A stretch of 28,944 bases of DNA from Silene noctiflora (Eukaryota; Streptophyta; Magnoliopsida; Caryophyllales; Caryophyllaceae): assembly GCA_009801015.1 (NCBI GenBank), contig VHZZ01000363.1, forward strand, positions 28,217 through 57,160, read 5' to 3'. The stretch's first letter is position 1; every line of letters begins with the position of its first letter. The position numbers and the translations under genes were made by a program. Shown here in pieces: positions 10,338 to 21,527 of this stretch. Below the pieces are notes generated by a model. It did not search any database. It had not been told where the DNA came from and saw nothing but the letters and a program-made list of their open reading frames with translations.

Positions 10338-12704
10338 TTGGATTCGTGGCAGGAGGGACAGGATTCGGATGACTATAAGATGTTTGATAGTGAGGTGGAT
10401 GTACAGTCTGAGGACGAAAGAAATGATGGCAAAGAGAAGGAGGTGCTTGATGTTTCTGCATTAATTTCTCTTTTGAAGGCAGCCGATACTTGTGACTCGG
10501 ACTATGATTATGCCAGAACTGCAGCATCTCCATCCACTTTTCGAGAGTCGTTAGAGGAGAACCTCAGTGAAGAAGTGAAAAGGAGGTTGCTGAATTTACA
10601 TCAGTTGAAGGTCAAGTTCCTGAGGCTTGTTCAAAGGCTTGGTTATGCACCCGATTCTCCCTTTGCCGCGCACATCTTGTATCGGCTGACGGCTTTCACT
10701 GGGAGGCCGAGAGATGCTGCCTTTAGGTTTGATGATGCAAAACAGAAAGCCATGAAGCTTGAGGTTGAAAAGAAGGATGAATTGGACTTTTCTGTGAACA
10801 TCCTGGTAATTGGGAAAACCGGGGTTGGCAAGAGTGCCACCGTCAATTCTTTATTTGGTGAAGAGAAGGTTAAAATTAATGCATTTAAACCGGAAACAAC
10901 TCGTGTACAAGAGATTTGTGGAGTTGTAGACGGAGTCAATATCAGAGTAATTGATGTGCCGGGACTCAAATCTTCTGTAATGGATCAGGGTTTCAACAGC
11001 AAAATCCTGACCAAAGTCAAGAAGTTCATAAAGAAATGTCCACCAGATGTCACCTTGTATGTTGATAGGCTGAACACACAAACGGCGTATCTCAATGATG
11101 TTGCCATGTTAAGGACTATCACAAGGTGTCTCGGTAGTTCAATTAGGCAGGGCGCGATCCTCACTCTGACTCATGCTGGTTGTGCACCTCCAGATGGGCG
11201 CATGGGCACACCAGTTAGTTATAGTACATATGTGTCACGCTCAAGCCAACTTATTCAGCAGTCGATTGTTGCAGCAGTTGAAGATTATACTGTGATGAAC
11301 CTCAACACGGAGATGCCTGTTTCCTTGGTAGAGAACCATCGTGCTTGTAGAAAAAACACCAAGGGAGAGAAGGTGTTGCCTAATGGGGAGGCATGGAGAA
11401 ATCAATTACTATTGCAGTGCTACTCTATCAAAATCTTGGCTGAAGCAAGTTCTACCTTAAAGTCTCGAGATTCATTTGGTAAACAGACATTATTTGGTTT
11501 TATACAGCGCGCACCTCCTCTTGCATACTTAGTGTCTTCCATGTTGAAAACTCGGCCTCACCCACAACTTCCAGTTAACGAGGGTGGCATTCCTGATTTA
11601 GAGTTGAATTATGAAGTAGAAGGAGAAGCAGAGGACGAATCTTATGAGCTACCACCTTTTAAGCCCCGAAGGAAGTCCGAGGTTGCTAAGCTCAGTAAAG
11701 ATGAGAGGAAGGCGTACTTTGAAGAGTATGATTACCGAGTGAAGCTACTCAGTATGCAGCAGTGGAGACAAACAGAATGCTGAAAGAGCTGAAGAACCGC
11801 GGGAAGAGTGTATTGGATGACTACGATGAGATGCCTGAAATGTTGGATCCTGAGAATGAGAATAATCCATCATCATCTTTTGCTCTACCTGAAACAACTC
11901 CTGACAGAGATTTACCTTCATGTTTCGATTCCAATCATCCAACTTACCTATATCAACCCTTAGAGAATCCAAATGCAATGTTCTCAGCTATGCCTTTTCT
12001 GGACCCGCGTGGCTGGGTTACGGGTACTTTGGTGTCATCATTCAGCGTAATATGGAAAGTGCCGGAAACTTCCCAGCAGAATTTGTGGTGCAGTTGAACA
12101 AAGATAAAGATGTTTTCAAAATTAATCTAGATTCCGCAGTTTCAGTAAAGCATGGATAATCAAATTCTAGTTTAGTCGGCTTTGATGTCCAAGCTATCAA
12201 TGATCAACTTGCATATATCCTCCGAGGTGAAACCAAGCTCAAAATATCGAAGAAAAACCAGACCACTGCTGGATTAAATCTCACATTTTTGGGTGAGGAT
12301 GTGGCTCGTGGAGTTAAAGTTGAACATGAGGTAAACATGGGCAAGCGAGTCATAATTTCAGGTAAAACCGGAACTGTTCATCATCATAATAGCGCTGCTT
12401 ATGCAGCTAACTTGGAAGTGCGTCTCAGAGGAACAGATTACCCAGTAGAGACAGTTGAACACTTGTTTGCTGTAAATTTGCTGAAATATAGACGAGAAAT
12501 GGCAGCTGAACTCAACATTAAGCCACAATTTCAAATCGGCCGTAGCTCAAAGATGGCTGTGATGTTGGCCTCAACTCAAGGAGTAAAGGGCATATTATGG
12601 TAACTACAAGTAGCTCTAATCCCACTGTGGCTCTACTCGGAACTCTGGTTTCAATGACGGTTGCCAGCTACTATAATTACAAGGCCTTGGTCTCGAAGCC
12701 ATGA
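10338..12704 (+). pseudogene. TOC159-like: Toc159-like chloroplast protein import receptor, pseudogene
   Basis: Toc159-family proteins are outer-envelope GTPases that recognise chloroplast precursor proteins and work with Toc33/34 and Toc75. The copy begins in a short acidic stretch, then LRVKFLRL-like VKFLRLVQRLGYAPDS. The GTPase domain follows: P-loop GKTGVGKS at 10812-10835, DVPG (G3) at 10953-10964, PPDVTLYVDRLNTQT, TLTHAG, SLVENHRACRKN. The M-domain region comes next (PPLAYL, LPPFKPRRKSEVAKLS, AYFEEYDYRVKLL). Damage: frameshift near 11765-11775, a second near 12008-12020, an in-frame TAA at 12157-12159, and a third shift near 12585. The last segment, ending in TGA at 12702, matches the family C-terminus. 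Most of the long acidic A domain is absent. A plausible acceptor, CGTGGCAG, ends at 10353, so a lost 5' exon is possible. The first half could still encode a G-domain fragment. Confidence 0.88.
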
Positions 12705-12737
12705 TGCCGATCACAAGTACTCTACTTACTAAACTCG

Positions 12738-12922
12738 TTTTAATCTAGATTTCTCTTATTAGTTTAAAAGTTCTAACAACGAATATATTATTTAATCTGT
12801 AGACCTCAAGGGTACAAAGGTACGATACTATAGAATAGGAACTTGTTCAAGTAAGATCGTAGACTAGTTTTTAATCTAGGTTTCTCTTACAAGTTTAAAT
12901 GTTCTAGCAACAAATATATCAT
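12738..12922. repeat. Imperfect direct repeat, about 53 bp, two copies
   Basis: TTTAATCTAGATTTCTCTTA at about 12738 recurs as TTTAATCTAGGTTTCTCTTA at about 12870. Both continue through AGTTTAAA.GTTCTA.CAAC.AATATAT, with roughly 85% identity over 53 bp and a spacing of about 131. It looks like a local duplication just downstream of the Toc159-like pseudogene. Confidence 0.7.
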
Positions 12923-13488
12923 GGCATATCCGAGGGCTCATTGAGCTAGCTCGACTCATTTACAACCCTACTCCGTATGCAATCGGACATTTATCATTTC
13001 ATGAAAATGCAATATGTTAGTGATTATAGTAGATGCATGAGATCTAGGATGTTCCATCATGAGGTAGTGATCCTGAGTATGGCATATGCATGCTGTAAAA
13101 GACTACTTTTTCTAAGGGTCTTTGACTAGACAAAAGCTTTACTACTACCTGTAGGCTGTAGGAGAATGAGATAGGTTGTTCTTTAAACAAAAACAATAGA
13201 TAATTAGACACTGAAAGCCCACCAAAAACTAGTAATTTCACATCACTTCTTTATTAATTTGCTTGTTATCTTACATTTTCCTTCACTTTTCAATTCTTTT
13301 TAGGTAAATTCCTTTTTCTTTATGTATCTGTCTATGCTTGCAAAGGTTTGGGACTTTACTCTTCATTTAAATTCCCCTTTCCTGAAACCCTTTTTTTTTT
13401 TTTGAATTCGAGATTATATAATTGACCAAGTTAAGATGGTTTCGGAACAAATTGTACTTGTAATAGCAAATGATCGTCCTATCTTAGT

Positions 13489-13621
13489 CACTACAAGAAC
13501 AGCTTGCATTTCCGACTAAATTTTATTTTGCCGACTGTACTTGGTCGGTGAGTCTCATTACCGACTGAATCTCTCTTCTGTCGGTATTCTCCAGACGGTA
13601 AATCACCTGTTTCTAGTAGTG
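13489..13621. mobile_element. Miniature CACTA transposon (133 bp)
   Basis: It starts CACTACAAGAA and ends TTTCTAGTAGTG, the classic CACTA termini, and is flanked by the 3-bp duplication AGT (13486-13488 and 13622-13624). The interior carries CCGACT and GTCGG motifs in both orientations, the expected subterminal transposase-binding repeats. There is no coding capacity, so it is a non-autonomous derivative. Confidence 0.85.
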
Positions 13622-14044
13622 AGTGTTACTACGAAAATTTTGCAATCGTTCGAGTAGGCCTTTGGGGGCATGAAATGGTGTTAGACTGTTGGTGGAATAC
13701 ACAAAATAAATGTTCCAATTGTGGAAAGCAAAATAGTAAACCTTGGTCCCTTTGAATTTAATCTTTTTTAGATTCAAAAATCACACCATGCACTCTCTAC
13801 TGCTTTTCATGCAACGTAAAAGACCACTAAGGCTAAAGAAAGTTACTATTACTAAACAAGTGCTTATGCTTTCCAATTGATAAGGACTTGTCATGAAACA
13901 GACTAATCTTTTGAATTTCTTCATGTCAACTGTACTTCACTGCATAATACAAATAATATGATCAGTATGTATAGAAAGGGTAGAAACTAAGAAGTCCTAC
14001 TTCTATTCTAACCTGTTATTCTTTTTAATACCGAGTACGTTATA

Positions 14045-14248
14045 CTCCCTCTGTCCCGGTCATTTGTTGTCCTTTCCATTTTGGTGTGTCTCAATTAATT
14101 GTTGTCCTTTCTATTTTATGATTGCATTTGATGGATAATTTGATCTCACATTCAATTTAGTCCATTTGTGAAATATAATTGACTCCCTCCTCTTTTCTTG
14201 GTCTTTGTGCCAAAACCAAAGGACAACAAATGACCGGGGTGGAGGGAG
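14045..14248. mobile_element. Intact Stowaway-type MITE (204 bp)
   Basis: The left arm CTCCCTCTGTCCCGGTCATT and the right arm AATGACC-GGGGTGGAGGGAG (read inward) form inverted repeats of about 30 bp, including TTGTTGTCCTTT/AAAGGACAACAA. TA is present on both sides (14043-14044 and 14249-14250). This is the best-preserved member of the Stowaway family in the window. Confidence 0.88.
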
Positions 14249-14640
14249 TACTTTGTAGATAGTTACGACATATTGTAAGTTGCCCGACCTCAAATGACAT
14301 GACTTCATGAGTGACTTAGGTCACTTTGCATCTAGGTTACTCGGACTCGTTTAGATGTATCTCACACAAACACCTGTCCAAGTGCCAGGTTATTCATATT
14401 TTGGCTTAAAATGAAATGTCCGAGTGTCAAGTGTTGAAAACGAGTACCCGATACGTAACATAGCCTTGCATTGTCTAATCTGATGCTTGTCAGAATAGAT
14501 TGTCAACTCTTCTCTGGTTTTACACATTCCTGTGACTAGTCTTTCCCATATCACAGTATTTTTTTTGTTTCGTTGCAACATTTGTACACTACTCTTTTTC
14601 TTACATATAGCTGTTTTGTAGTATCTTTTGGATAATACAG

Positions 14641-15131
14641 GTTACATTAATATTATGGCATCTTCAGGGGATCAGCAGTATGCCAGTATGTTTGCTAATT
14701 AATTTTACATCTGTTAAATTTGTCTTATTTTGTTAGTGCTTTACTACTTTAACCCTGCATTGGTTATTTAGAATAAAGTTAATAAAAAGGGGGATTAGGG
14801 TTACTTTATGACTAATCTGTGAATCTATATTGTGACTGATGTGCAGATCATACTGGATTTGTGCTGATTATTGTAATGCAAAAAGTTAAAGGTGTCGGAT
14901 CAATGATATGCATTAAAGATATAATTGTTGATTATGCTTCTAGCAGTATTTGTGTGCTACTTCTATGTTACTTTACTCAGGTCGTGTCATACGGTGTTGC
15001 ATTGGTCAGTGTAAGAGCGAGAGGGTAAGAAGGGAATCCTTGAAAATTCGCATTCAAAAATACCACGAATTTGGTCAAGAAATTGTCCATCATCGTCACA
15101 AGTTTTTCAAAATTGTCCTTTTCTGCCGATG
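14641..15131. other. Unassigned sequence left of the assembly gap
   Basis: The 5' exons of the DUF547 gene could begin here: an ATG at 14655 opens a short frame (MASSGDQQYAS) followed by a possible donor GTATGT. I see no leucine-zipper sequence and do not call an exon. At 14977-15131 the minus strand is open through about 50 codons into the gap; see findings. Confidence 0.35.
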
Positions 15132-16071
15132 NNNNNNNNNNNNNNNNNNNNNNNNNNNNNNNNNNNNNNNNNNNNNNNNNNNNNNNNNNNNNNNNNNNNN
15201 NNNNNNNNNNNNNNNNNNNNNNNNNNNNNNNNNNNNNNNNNNNNNNNNNNNNNNNNNNNNNNNNNNNNNNNNNNNNNNNNNNNNNNNNNNNNNNNNNNNN
15301 NNNNNNNNNNNNNNNNNNNNNNNNNNNNNNNNNNNNNNNNNNNNNNNNNNNNNNNNNNNNNNNNNNNNNNNNNNNNNNNNNNNNNNNNNNNNNNNNNNNN
15401 NNNNNNNNNNNNNNNNNNNNNNNNNNNNNNNNNNNNNNNNNNNNNNNNNNNNNNNNNNNNNNNNNNNNNNNNNNNNNNNNNNNNNNNNNNNNNNNNNNNN
15501 NNNNNNNNNNNNNNNNNNNNNNNNNNNNNNNNNNNNNNNNNNNNNNNNNNNNNNNNNNNNNNNNNNNNNNNNNNNNNNNNNNNNNNNNNNNNNNNNNNNN
15601 NNNNNNNNNNNNNNNNNNNNNNNNNNNNNNNNNNNNNNNNNNNNNNNNNNNNNNNNNNNNNNNNNNNNNNNNNNNNNNNNNNNNNNNNNNNNNNNNNNNN
15701 NNNNNNNNNNNNNNNNNNNNNNNNNNNNNNNNNNNNNNNNNNNNNNNNNNNNNNNNNNNNNNNNNNNNNNNNNNNNNNNNNNNNNNNNNNNNNNNNNNNN
15801 NNNNNNNNNNNNNNNNNNNNNNNNNNNNNNNNNNNNNNNNNNNNNNNNNNNNNNNNNNNNNNNNNNNNNNNNNNNNNNNNNNNNNNNNNNNNNNNNNNNN
15901 NNNNNNNNNNNNNNNNNNNNNNNNNNNNNNNNNNNNNNNNNNNNNNNNNNNNNNNNNNNNNNNNNNNNNNNNNNNNNNNNNNNNNNNNNNNNNNNNNNNN
16001 NNNNNNNNNNNNNNNNNNNNNNNNNNNNNNNNNNNNNNNNNNNNNNNNNNNNNNNNNNNNNNNNNNNNNNN
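15132..16071. other. Assembly gap (940 N)
   Basis: Every base is N. It must hide the 5' part of the DUF547 gene or an inserted element. The stated length may be only nominal. Confidence 0.99.
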
Positions 16072-18154
16072 CCCCCTTTGACAGTAAAGATTGCTGATGC
16101 TGTACACTCTTATCATTCTCTGCCTCTTAGAATGCTGGAGGTAAGCTTTGATGTCTCTTCATTGAATTACTACTTTGGAATGATGTCATTTTTGGAACTT
16201 GAATGGTAAAATTTACTCCTTCCGTCCTAATCACTTGTTTACCTTTTCTATACTTTGTTAAGGGTATTTTGATCAAAGGTAAATAATTATGATTGGGATG
16301 GAGGGAGTATCTGAAATTAGCAGTGAAACTTTGTGATGTAGTTGCTGATCATACTTTATGTCCAACCTATATTTTCATTTATATAGCATTTCATACAAGG
16401 ATTTGACGGATTTTTCAATGAAAGATAGAATCATAGTGACAGTTAAGTTAGCCAATTCCAAATTGTTCTGGACTACGCTTTCCTGCTGCTGCTGCTGTTA
16501 ACGTTTTGATAAGAATAATCTTTTGAAAAGTGGTGGTGTATATATTTTGTGTTAATTAGATAATGGAATTGTGAAATAAGGATGTTTGAGGGAAATTATA
16601 ATTGTATCTTTTAACAAATTTGATTCTGACAGAATGCTACTGCTGAAGCTTCCGATTATGCGATGAGCTACGATTCCTGTCAGACTAGACAGACAGCAAA
16701 CTGGATTTCAGAAGAGATGATCAGATGTATCTCAACCATTTATTGTAAACTTGCAGCAAATACCAAGACTAGAAACATTTTCTCATCGCCTGTAGTCTCG
16801 TCTATATCACTGATGAGCTACTCAACGAGGACTGAATTTCATCTGTGGAGTCCTCTGAAAATGAATTCCTCACTGGATTTAAACTCAGATGTTTCTGTTT
16901 ATGGCTCATGTCAGGAATTCAGTGGACCGTACACTGAAATGATTGAGGTTCTCCATATTTGCAGGGACAGCGCGAAAATGAAAGAAATCAACCCTACGCT
17001 TCAAAAGTTTAGGTAATAATATCATCCTAATATAATACCAAGTATTTTATACGAAGTAAACATTCTGCTATGAGTTCTGAATTTCAGTCTGTTTCCGTTA
17101 CTTGACTGCAGTTCACTTGTTAGAAAACTGGAAGCTATTAATCCAAGCAAGTTAAAGCATGAGGAGAAGCTAGCATTTTGGATTAATGTTCATAATGCGC
17201 TAGTGATGCATGTAAGAATCGATACTGAGCGCCAGTAGTTGGTAACGTGGCAAATTTATGAAGGGCTAATCTTGAATTGTCCTGATCATACATTCATACA
17301 GGCATATCTGGTTTATGGTGTTTCACAAATCAAGCTTAAAAGAGTGTCCTTGCTTCTAAAGGTTGTCATAATCTACTTGATTTTAATTCATGGAGGAAGA
17401 TAATGCGAAATGTGTGTTTAATGAGGTTGTCACTGATTACAGGCTGCATATAACATTGGCGGCCAAACTGTGAGTGCAGGAATGATGCAGAACTTCATTC
17501 TAGGGAGCAGATTACCATTTCTAGGACAAGTACAGCATCTGCATTCTTAATACTTACTCCCATCACTAATCACACCATCAACTTGTTTCCATATTTAATC
17601 GGGTTCCTCTATTCATATAGTGGCTCCTACACCTGTTTCATCGAAATACAAATTCCAGGAAGAGAGACGTCACCAAAGGCTTCACAACTGACCACCCTGA
17701 ACCTCTATCTTACTTTGCGCTTTGCTGTGGAAGTCGTTCTGATCCTCCGGTACCTACCCTTACCCCCATTTACAGTAGAAACAGGACTTTAAAAGTTGAT
17801 CATGAATGCTAGCAGCATAAGCATGTAATTTACACATTTTTATAGGTTCGAGTGTACACGCCTAAGAGAGTATACCAGGAGTTGATCGCTGCAAGAGGAG
17901 ACTACATACTGTCCAACTATAAAGTTAACAAAGAACAGAATAAAGTCTTGTTGCCAAAGACTGTAGAGACCTACGTGAAGGACTCAGGCCTGCATCCAGA
18001 AGATTTTAGATCCATTCTCGAGCAAATTATTCCTGCAGATCTTCAAAGAAATAAAGTTTCGCGCTATCACTGGCTTAAAAAGGGTCAGAAGGGCATTGGA
18101 TGGATCCCCCATGACTTTTCCTTCCGCTATCAGTTCCACATGGAAATGTCGTGA
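16072..18154 (+). CDS. DUF547-domain protein (MIP1 leucine-zipper type), 5' end in gap
   Basis: Visible exons: up to 16140, 16633-17012, 17112-17211, 17302-17361, 17443-17529, 17621-17749 and 17846-18154. All junctions are GT-AG and keep one frame (377 codons, then TGA). The first visible exon encodes IADAVHSYHSLPLRMLE, the conserved linker before the domain, followed by WISEEMIRCISTIYCKLA. The DUF547 core follows: SLVRKLEAINPSKLKHEEKL, AFWINVHNALVMH, AYLVYGVS, AAYNIGGQTVSAGMMQNFIL, DHPEPLSYFALCCGSRSDPP, VRVYTPKRVYQEL. Family members usually begin with a ternary-complex-factor MIP1 leucine zipper; that part would be in or before the gap. The molecular function of the family is not settled. 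A short Stowaway lies in the first visible intron. The gene looks intact where it can be read. Confidence 0.9.
16216..16307. mobile_element. Short Stowaway-type MITE in a DUF547 intron
   Basis: The left arm CTCCTTCCGTCCTAATCACT and right arm ending GATTGGGATGGAGGGAG are inverted. They share TTGTTTACCTTT/AAAGGTAAATAA, and TA flanks both ends (16214-16215, 16308-16309). At 92 bp it begins 75 bases after the exon end at 16140. Confidence 0.8.
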
Positions 18155-19167
18155 TGTCTGTCACTTCTCCTTGTCACATACCCCAATCGTCATCTGTAAA
18201 ACTGCAATTCAAGCTGATATTATAAATATGTCAAAAAATAGTTGAGTCGGACACTTGGATACCCGCTTGCAAACAAGTTTAAGTGACAATGAGATACACA
18301 GACGCATTGGGTCGACAGTGAAGTCTTTCTGTCATGGGTTATATTCATATACACTGATCAAACGTGCTCAAAGCACAGGTCACTGGTGTAGGGAACATGA
18401 CAACAAATTTTGATGATCTTCCAGCACTAGTTTTTGTGTATTTGAGCTTATTTGATCATTTACTTATCTCATTTCATTATGCTGCTTGTTTGTGGTTATA
18501 GTTCACTCTTTAAATATGAGGAGATAAGCATAGAGCTTGAGTTTTGGCATTACTTTAGTTGCATTTTTGGCCTAATATGCCGCATTTTCCTATGATGGTA
18601 ACAACTTAAGGAAGATGAGTCTTTTGTCTTCATTTTTATTGCATATTCACATATGGTTTACCTACCCTCTGGGTACCTGGTAAAAAATGTACTAATAACG
18701 ACTTTTCTCACCTTCCAAAGAAAAAAATTAAAATTATCAACTTCAACACTTTACTTTGACATCTCACATGCCCAGTACTTAGAGTATCATGTTCGACTCC
18801 TACCATGTCGGATCGAGTAGGGAGTAACTCGGATCAAATAAAGAATACAATACTATTCAACAAATGATCTAAAATTCCGAATTTTATTCTCAATTTTAAC
18901 ATTTTTTTTATAAATGATCCAAAAACTTTTATTTTAGAGATTTTGGAATTACTATAAGGGAAAAAGTGATGTCTAACTAATATGTGGTGGTGGTTGTCAA
19001 CAACATCATTTCATTTAGCAACAAAGTGTGTGAAACATAAATCTCAAACCCTAAAACCCCAACTATTCAATTTAACACTTTTCAGATAATCAATTTTAGG
19101 GTTCTTCTTCATTTCCCTCATTTTGTGTAAAAATATTAAAATAAAATTATTAAAAAAAGGGAAAAAC
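18155..19167. other. DUF547 3' region and PDV2 promoter/leader
   Basis: About 1 kb without a coding region. The left part is presumably the DUF547 3' UTR. The right part should hold the PDV2 promoter: a TATAAATG at 18909-18916 and a telo-box at 19046 are the only elements I can point to. No repeats of note. Confidence 0.5.
19046..19054 (+). promoter_or_regulatory. Telo-box (AAACCCTAA) upstream of PDV2
   Basis: AAACCCTAA lies 114 bases before the PDV2 start codon, and an inverse TTAGGGTT follows at about 19097. Telo-boxes are common near transcription starts of plant genes active in dividing cells. Function here is inferred from position only. Confidence 0.35.
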
Positions 19168-21527
19168 ATGGACATGGATACAGAAAGGATAGGGATGGTG
19201 TTAGTCAGAGCTTCAGAACTTCACTCAAAAATTGCTACTTGCATTCAAAAATCAACTTCTGGAGCTAATATTAGCAATACTAATGGTGATGTATCTAATG
19301 ATGATGTTGATGATGCAGAACAAAATGTTGATGATACCCTTTTCACCATTTGTGATACTTTGGATTCTCTTCAATCTCTTCTTTCTTCCTTGCAGGTCAT
19401 CTTTTGTTTGCTTTTCGGGTTTTTATTTAAGACGGTTGTAAGCGTGAAACGGATTTATAGTAGCCCATGTAGTCTTAAAGAGAGTTACTTTATTTGTTTT
19501 TGTTGAATTTATTATCTGGGTTTTCAATAAATTTATCATCTTTTCTGCAATTTGTGTGATTGTTCCAATTTGTTGGGTTTGTTTGCTTTGCTCCTAATTT
19601 CTGGCTAGATATAATTACAGACTTAGTTTTAACGCGCTTTTTGGTTACTTACACTGCTGGTAGGAGGAGAATTTGGTGTGATATCGAGAAATTCTTATGT
19701 GCACCGGGTGTACCATGTCGAAGATGATTCCTTTTACTTGTTTTGGTCACTTTCACTGCTGGTAGGAGGAGAATTTGGCGTAAGGGATGTAGTAACAGGT
19801 TACGGTCGTGGGCTGTGTACATATTAGGATTTAATTGTGTTGGTTGGTTTGGGATGGGAGGGGGGGTTGACTGCATACATCTAATACATTATCAATTCCG
19901 TCGTTGCCGAGATTTAGGCTGATTGGTGGTAGCTGTTGCAGAAGGATTCATTCTTAAGTGTCAACTCAGAATAAGTTTTTGTCATGTTTTGGTTTTAGCT
20001 ATTGCAGAAGGATTCATTCATTAGTACTAGAGATATGTGGTTGGATCTGTTTCACACTTAGGATGGTGTTTAAAGAGACTTATTATCTTTGTTTTTGTTG
20101 AATTTAGTTTCTGGGTTTTCAATAAAGTAATCATCTTTTCTGCAGTTTGTGTGATTGTTCATAGTTCAGATTCATTTTCATTTTGTTAGTGTTGTAAATA
20201 TGTGATCTTTTCTGCAATTTGTGTAATTGTTCCTGTTTCTGACCACGCATAAATTACAGACCTAGTTATAACCCTATTCGTGGTTTGGTGATAAGTGGAG
20301 GATTTAGCATAAAGTTGCTTCCTTTTACTTGTTTTAGTCACTTCCACTTGTTTTAAGATATTCATGTTTGCGAATTGTCGTATATATGAGTAGCTACCCA
20401 CCTGTTGTCAATTGCGGTGCGCTGGTTCTGTGTATATACAACAAGAAGGACTTGTTTATAGGTTTAAGAGCAAGACTGCGTACATCTTGAAAATTCGTTT
20501 TGTGTAAGAGACCAGATATCTAATGCAACGTCCATTCCTGGACGAGATTTATGGTAATTGGTGGTAACTATTGCAGAAAGATTCATTCATAGGTGTGAAG
20601 TCAAAATGAGTATGTCATGTTTTGGTTTTAAGTTCTTGTATTACCCAGCATTGATTTTTCATCACATTGAGTGCTGTGGTTTCTCTATGACTAGCCATAT
20701 GCTTAATTAGAGAAGGTGTTAAAGAGGGAAAAACGTCAATCGTCATATATATGTTTCTCGTGAAGCCATGCTTTATATGTTGTAGTAATTTGAAGGGGAA
20801 GTGAACTGTGTAATATACGGGTCACTGCACCAACTTTGGTATGTTTATTTGAGCGTGGACGTGTCTTTGTCTCCCAGTGTGTGGTTTCACTATGAGACGG
20901 CTAACACTTGGATTTTGGGTTCAGGCTTTACAACAACAGCAACAATATGAAAGAGAAGCTGTCATAAGGGATATTGAGAATAACCGCAAGATGTTGCTTA
21001 AGAAGCTAAGCGAATACAAAGGGGAACACTTGGATGTGATACAAGAGGCTGAAGCATTTGCAAGTATGGAGGTGGAGCATGACAATGAATTCTGTATGCC
21101 GTTTCCTGCCCTTGCTCCTAATTCTGTAGCCTTGAACAACGGCCTTGGCTCAAGGTTTTCAAGTGCCCGTAAGCTTGTACAAAATGGCCATGATGAGTCC
21201 AGGCGAAGTCAAACTCAAAATAGTGGTAATAAAGTTTGGCGGGGATTAAAATTTCTGGTTAATTCTACTGTCAAGACTACGGTTACTCTTTTTGGTGTGA
21301 TCGCCCTCCTTAGCTTAGCTGGTTTCGAGCCTAGGTTAAAGAGGAAGGTTAACAACTTCCCCGCATTGACCTTGTTCGACCCTGACAAAAAGACAAGTAC
21401 TCGTTGTCCACCAGGGAAAGTGGCAGTAATGGAGAAGGGAGAAATCCGGTGCTTTGTGAAAGAAAGAGTTGAAGTTCCGTTTGATTTTGTTGCTACCAAC
21501 CCTGATGTGAACTACGGATGTGGTTAA
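19168..21527 (+). CDS. PDV2: PLASTID DIVISION2, two exons
   Basis: PDV2 is a chloroplast outer-envelope protein that recruits the dynamin ARC5/DRP5B to the division site and binds ARC6 through its intermembrane-space C-terminus. Exon 1 (19168-19395) encodes 76 residues starting MDMDTERIGMVLVRASELHS. Exon 2 (20925-21527) begins ALQQQQQYEREAVIRDIE and continues MLLKKLSEYKGE. The protein is 276 residues, slightly shorter than I recall for the Arabidopsis protein. Visible parts: an acidic N-terminal linker, a predicted coiled coil at about 60-110, a transmembrane segment at about 191-210 (VKTTVTLFGVIALLSLAGF), and the conserved tail CPPGKVAVMEKGEIRCFVKE ending in Gly276, the terminal Gly known to matter for ARC6 binding. 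The intron (19396-20924) is unusually long and internally duplicated. ATG 19168 was chosen because the family N-terminus starts there; an in-frame ATG at 19123 precedes it. Confidence 0.93.
19475..20640. repeat. Imperfect duplication of about 600 bp inside the PDV2 intron
   Basis: Three blocks recur in the same order. Block 1, TTTTTGTTGAATTTA then CTGGGTTTTCAATAAA and TTTTCTGCA.TTTGTGTGATT, is at about 19475-19564 and 20070-20159. Block 2, ATTACAGAC.TAGTT, is at about 19613 and 20255. Block 3, GAGATTTA.G...ATTGGTGGTA then TTGCAGAA.GATTCATTC and GTCATGTTTTGGTTTTA, is at 19911-19998 and 20541-20631. The offset is 595-642 bp. Within the first unit a 25-bp exact repeat (CACTGCTGGTAGGAGGAGAA plus TTTGG) lies at 19652-19676 and 19754-19778. 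Confidence 0.75.

Larger units (their letters stand above)
12705..14640. other. Intergenic spacer with repeats
   Basis: No gene recognised. The stretch contains a 53-bp imperfect direct repeat, a 133-bp CACTA element and an intact Stowaway, each listed separately. The remainder is AT-rich unique-looking DNA. Confidence 0.5.

Noticed and set aside
12738-12922. CRISPR-like spaced repeats
   Set aside because: There are only two imperfect copies, in a eukaryotic genome; this is a local duplication.
14950-16209. Long plus-strand frames across 15132-16071
   Set aside because: Most of their length is N, so openness carries no information. Only the exon at 16072-16140 is supported by its neighbours.
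17621-17749. Alternative frame of this DUF547 exon reading SSKYKFQEERRHQ
   Set aside because: It resembles the family KFK motif but hits a stop, whereas the chosen frame gives DHPEPLSYFALCCGS and joins both neighbours.
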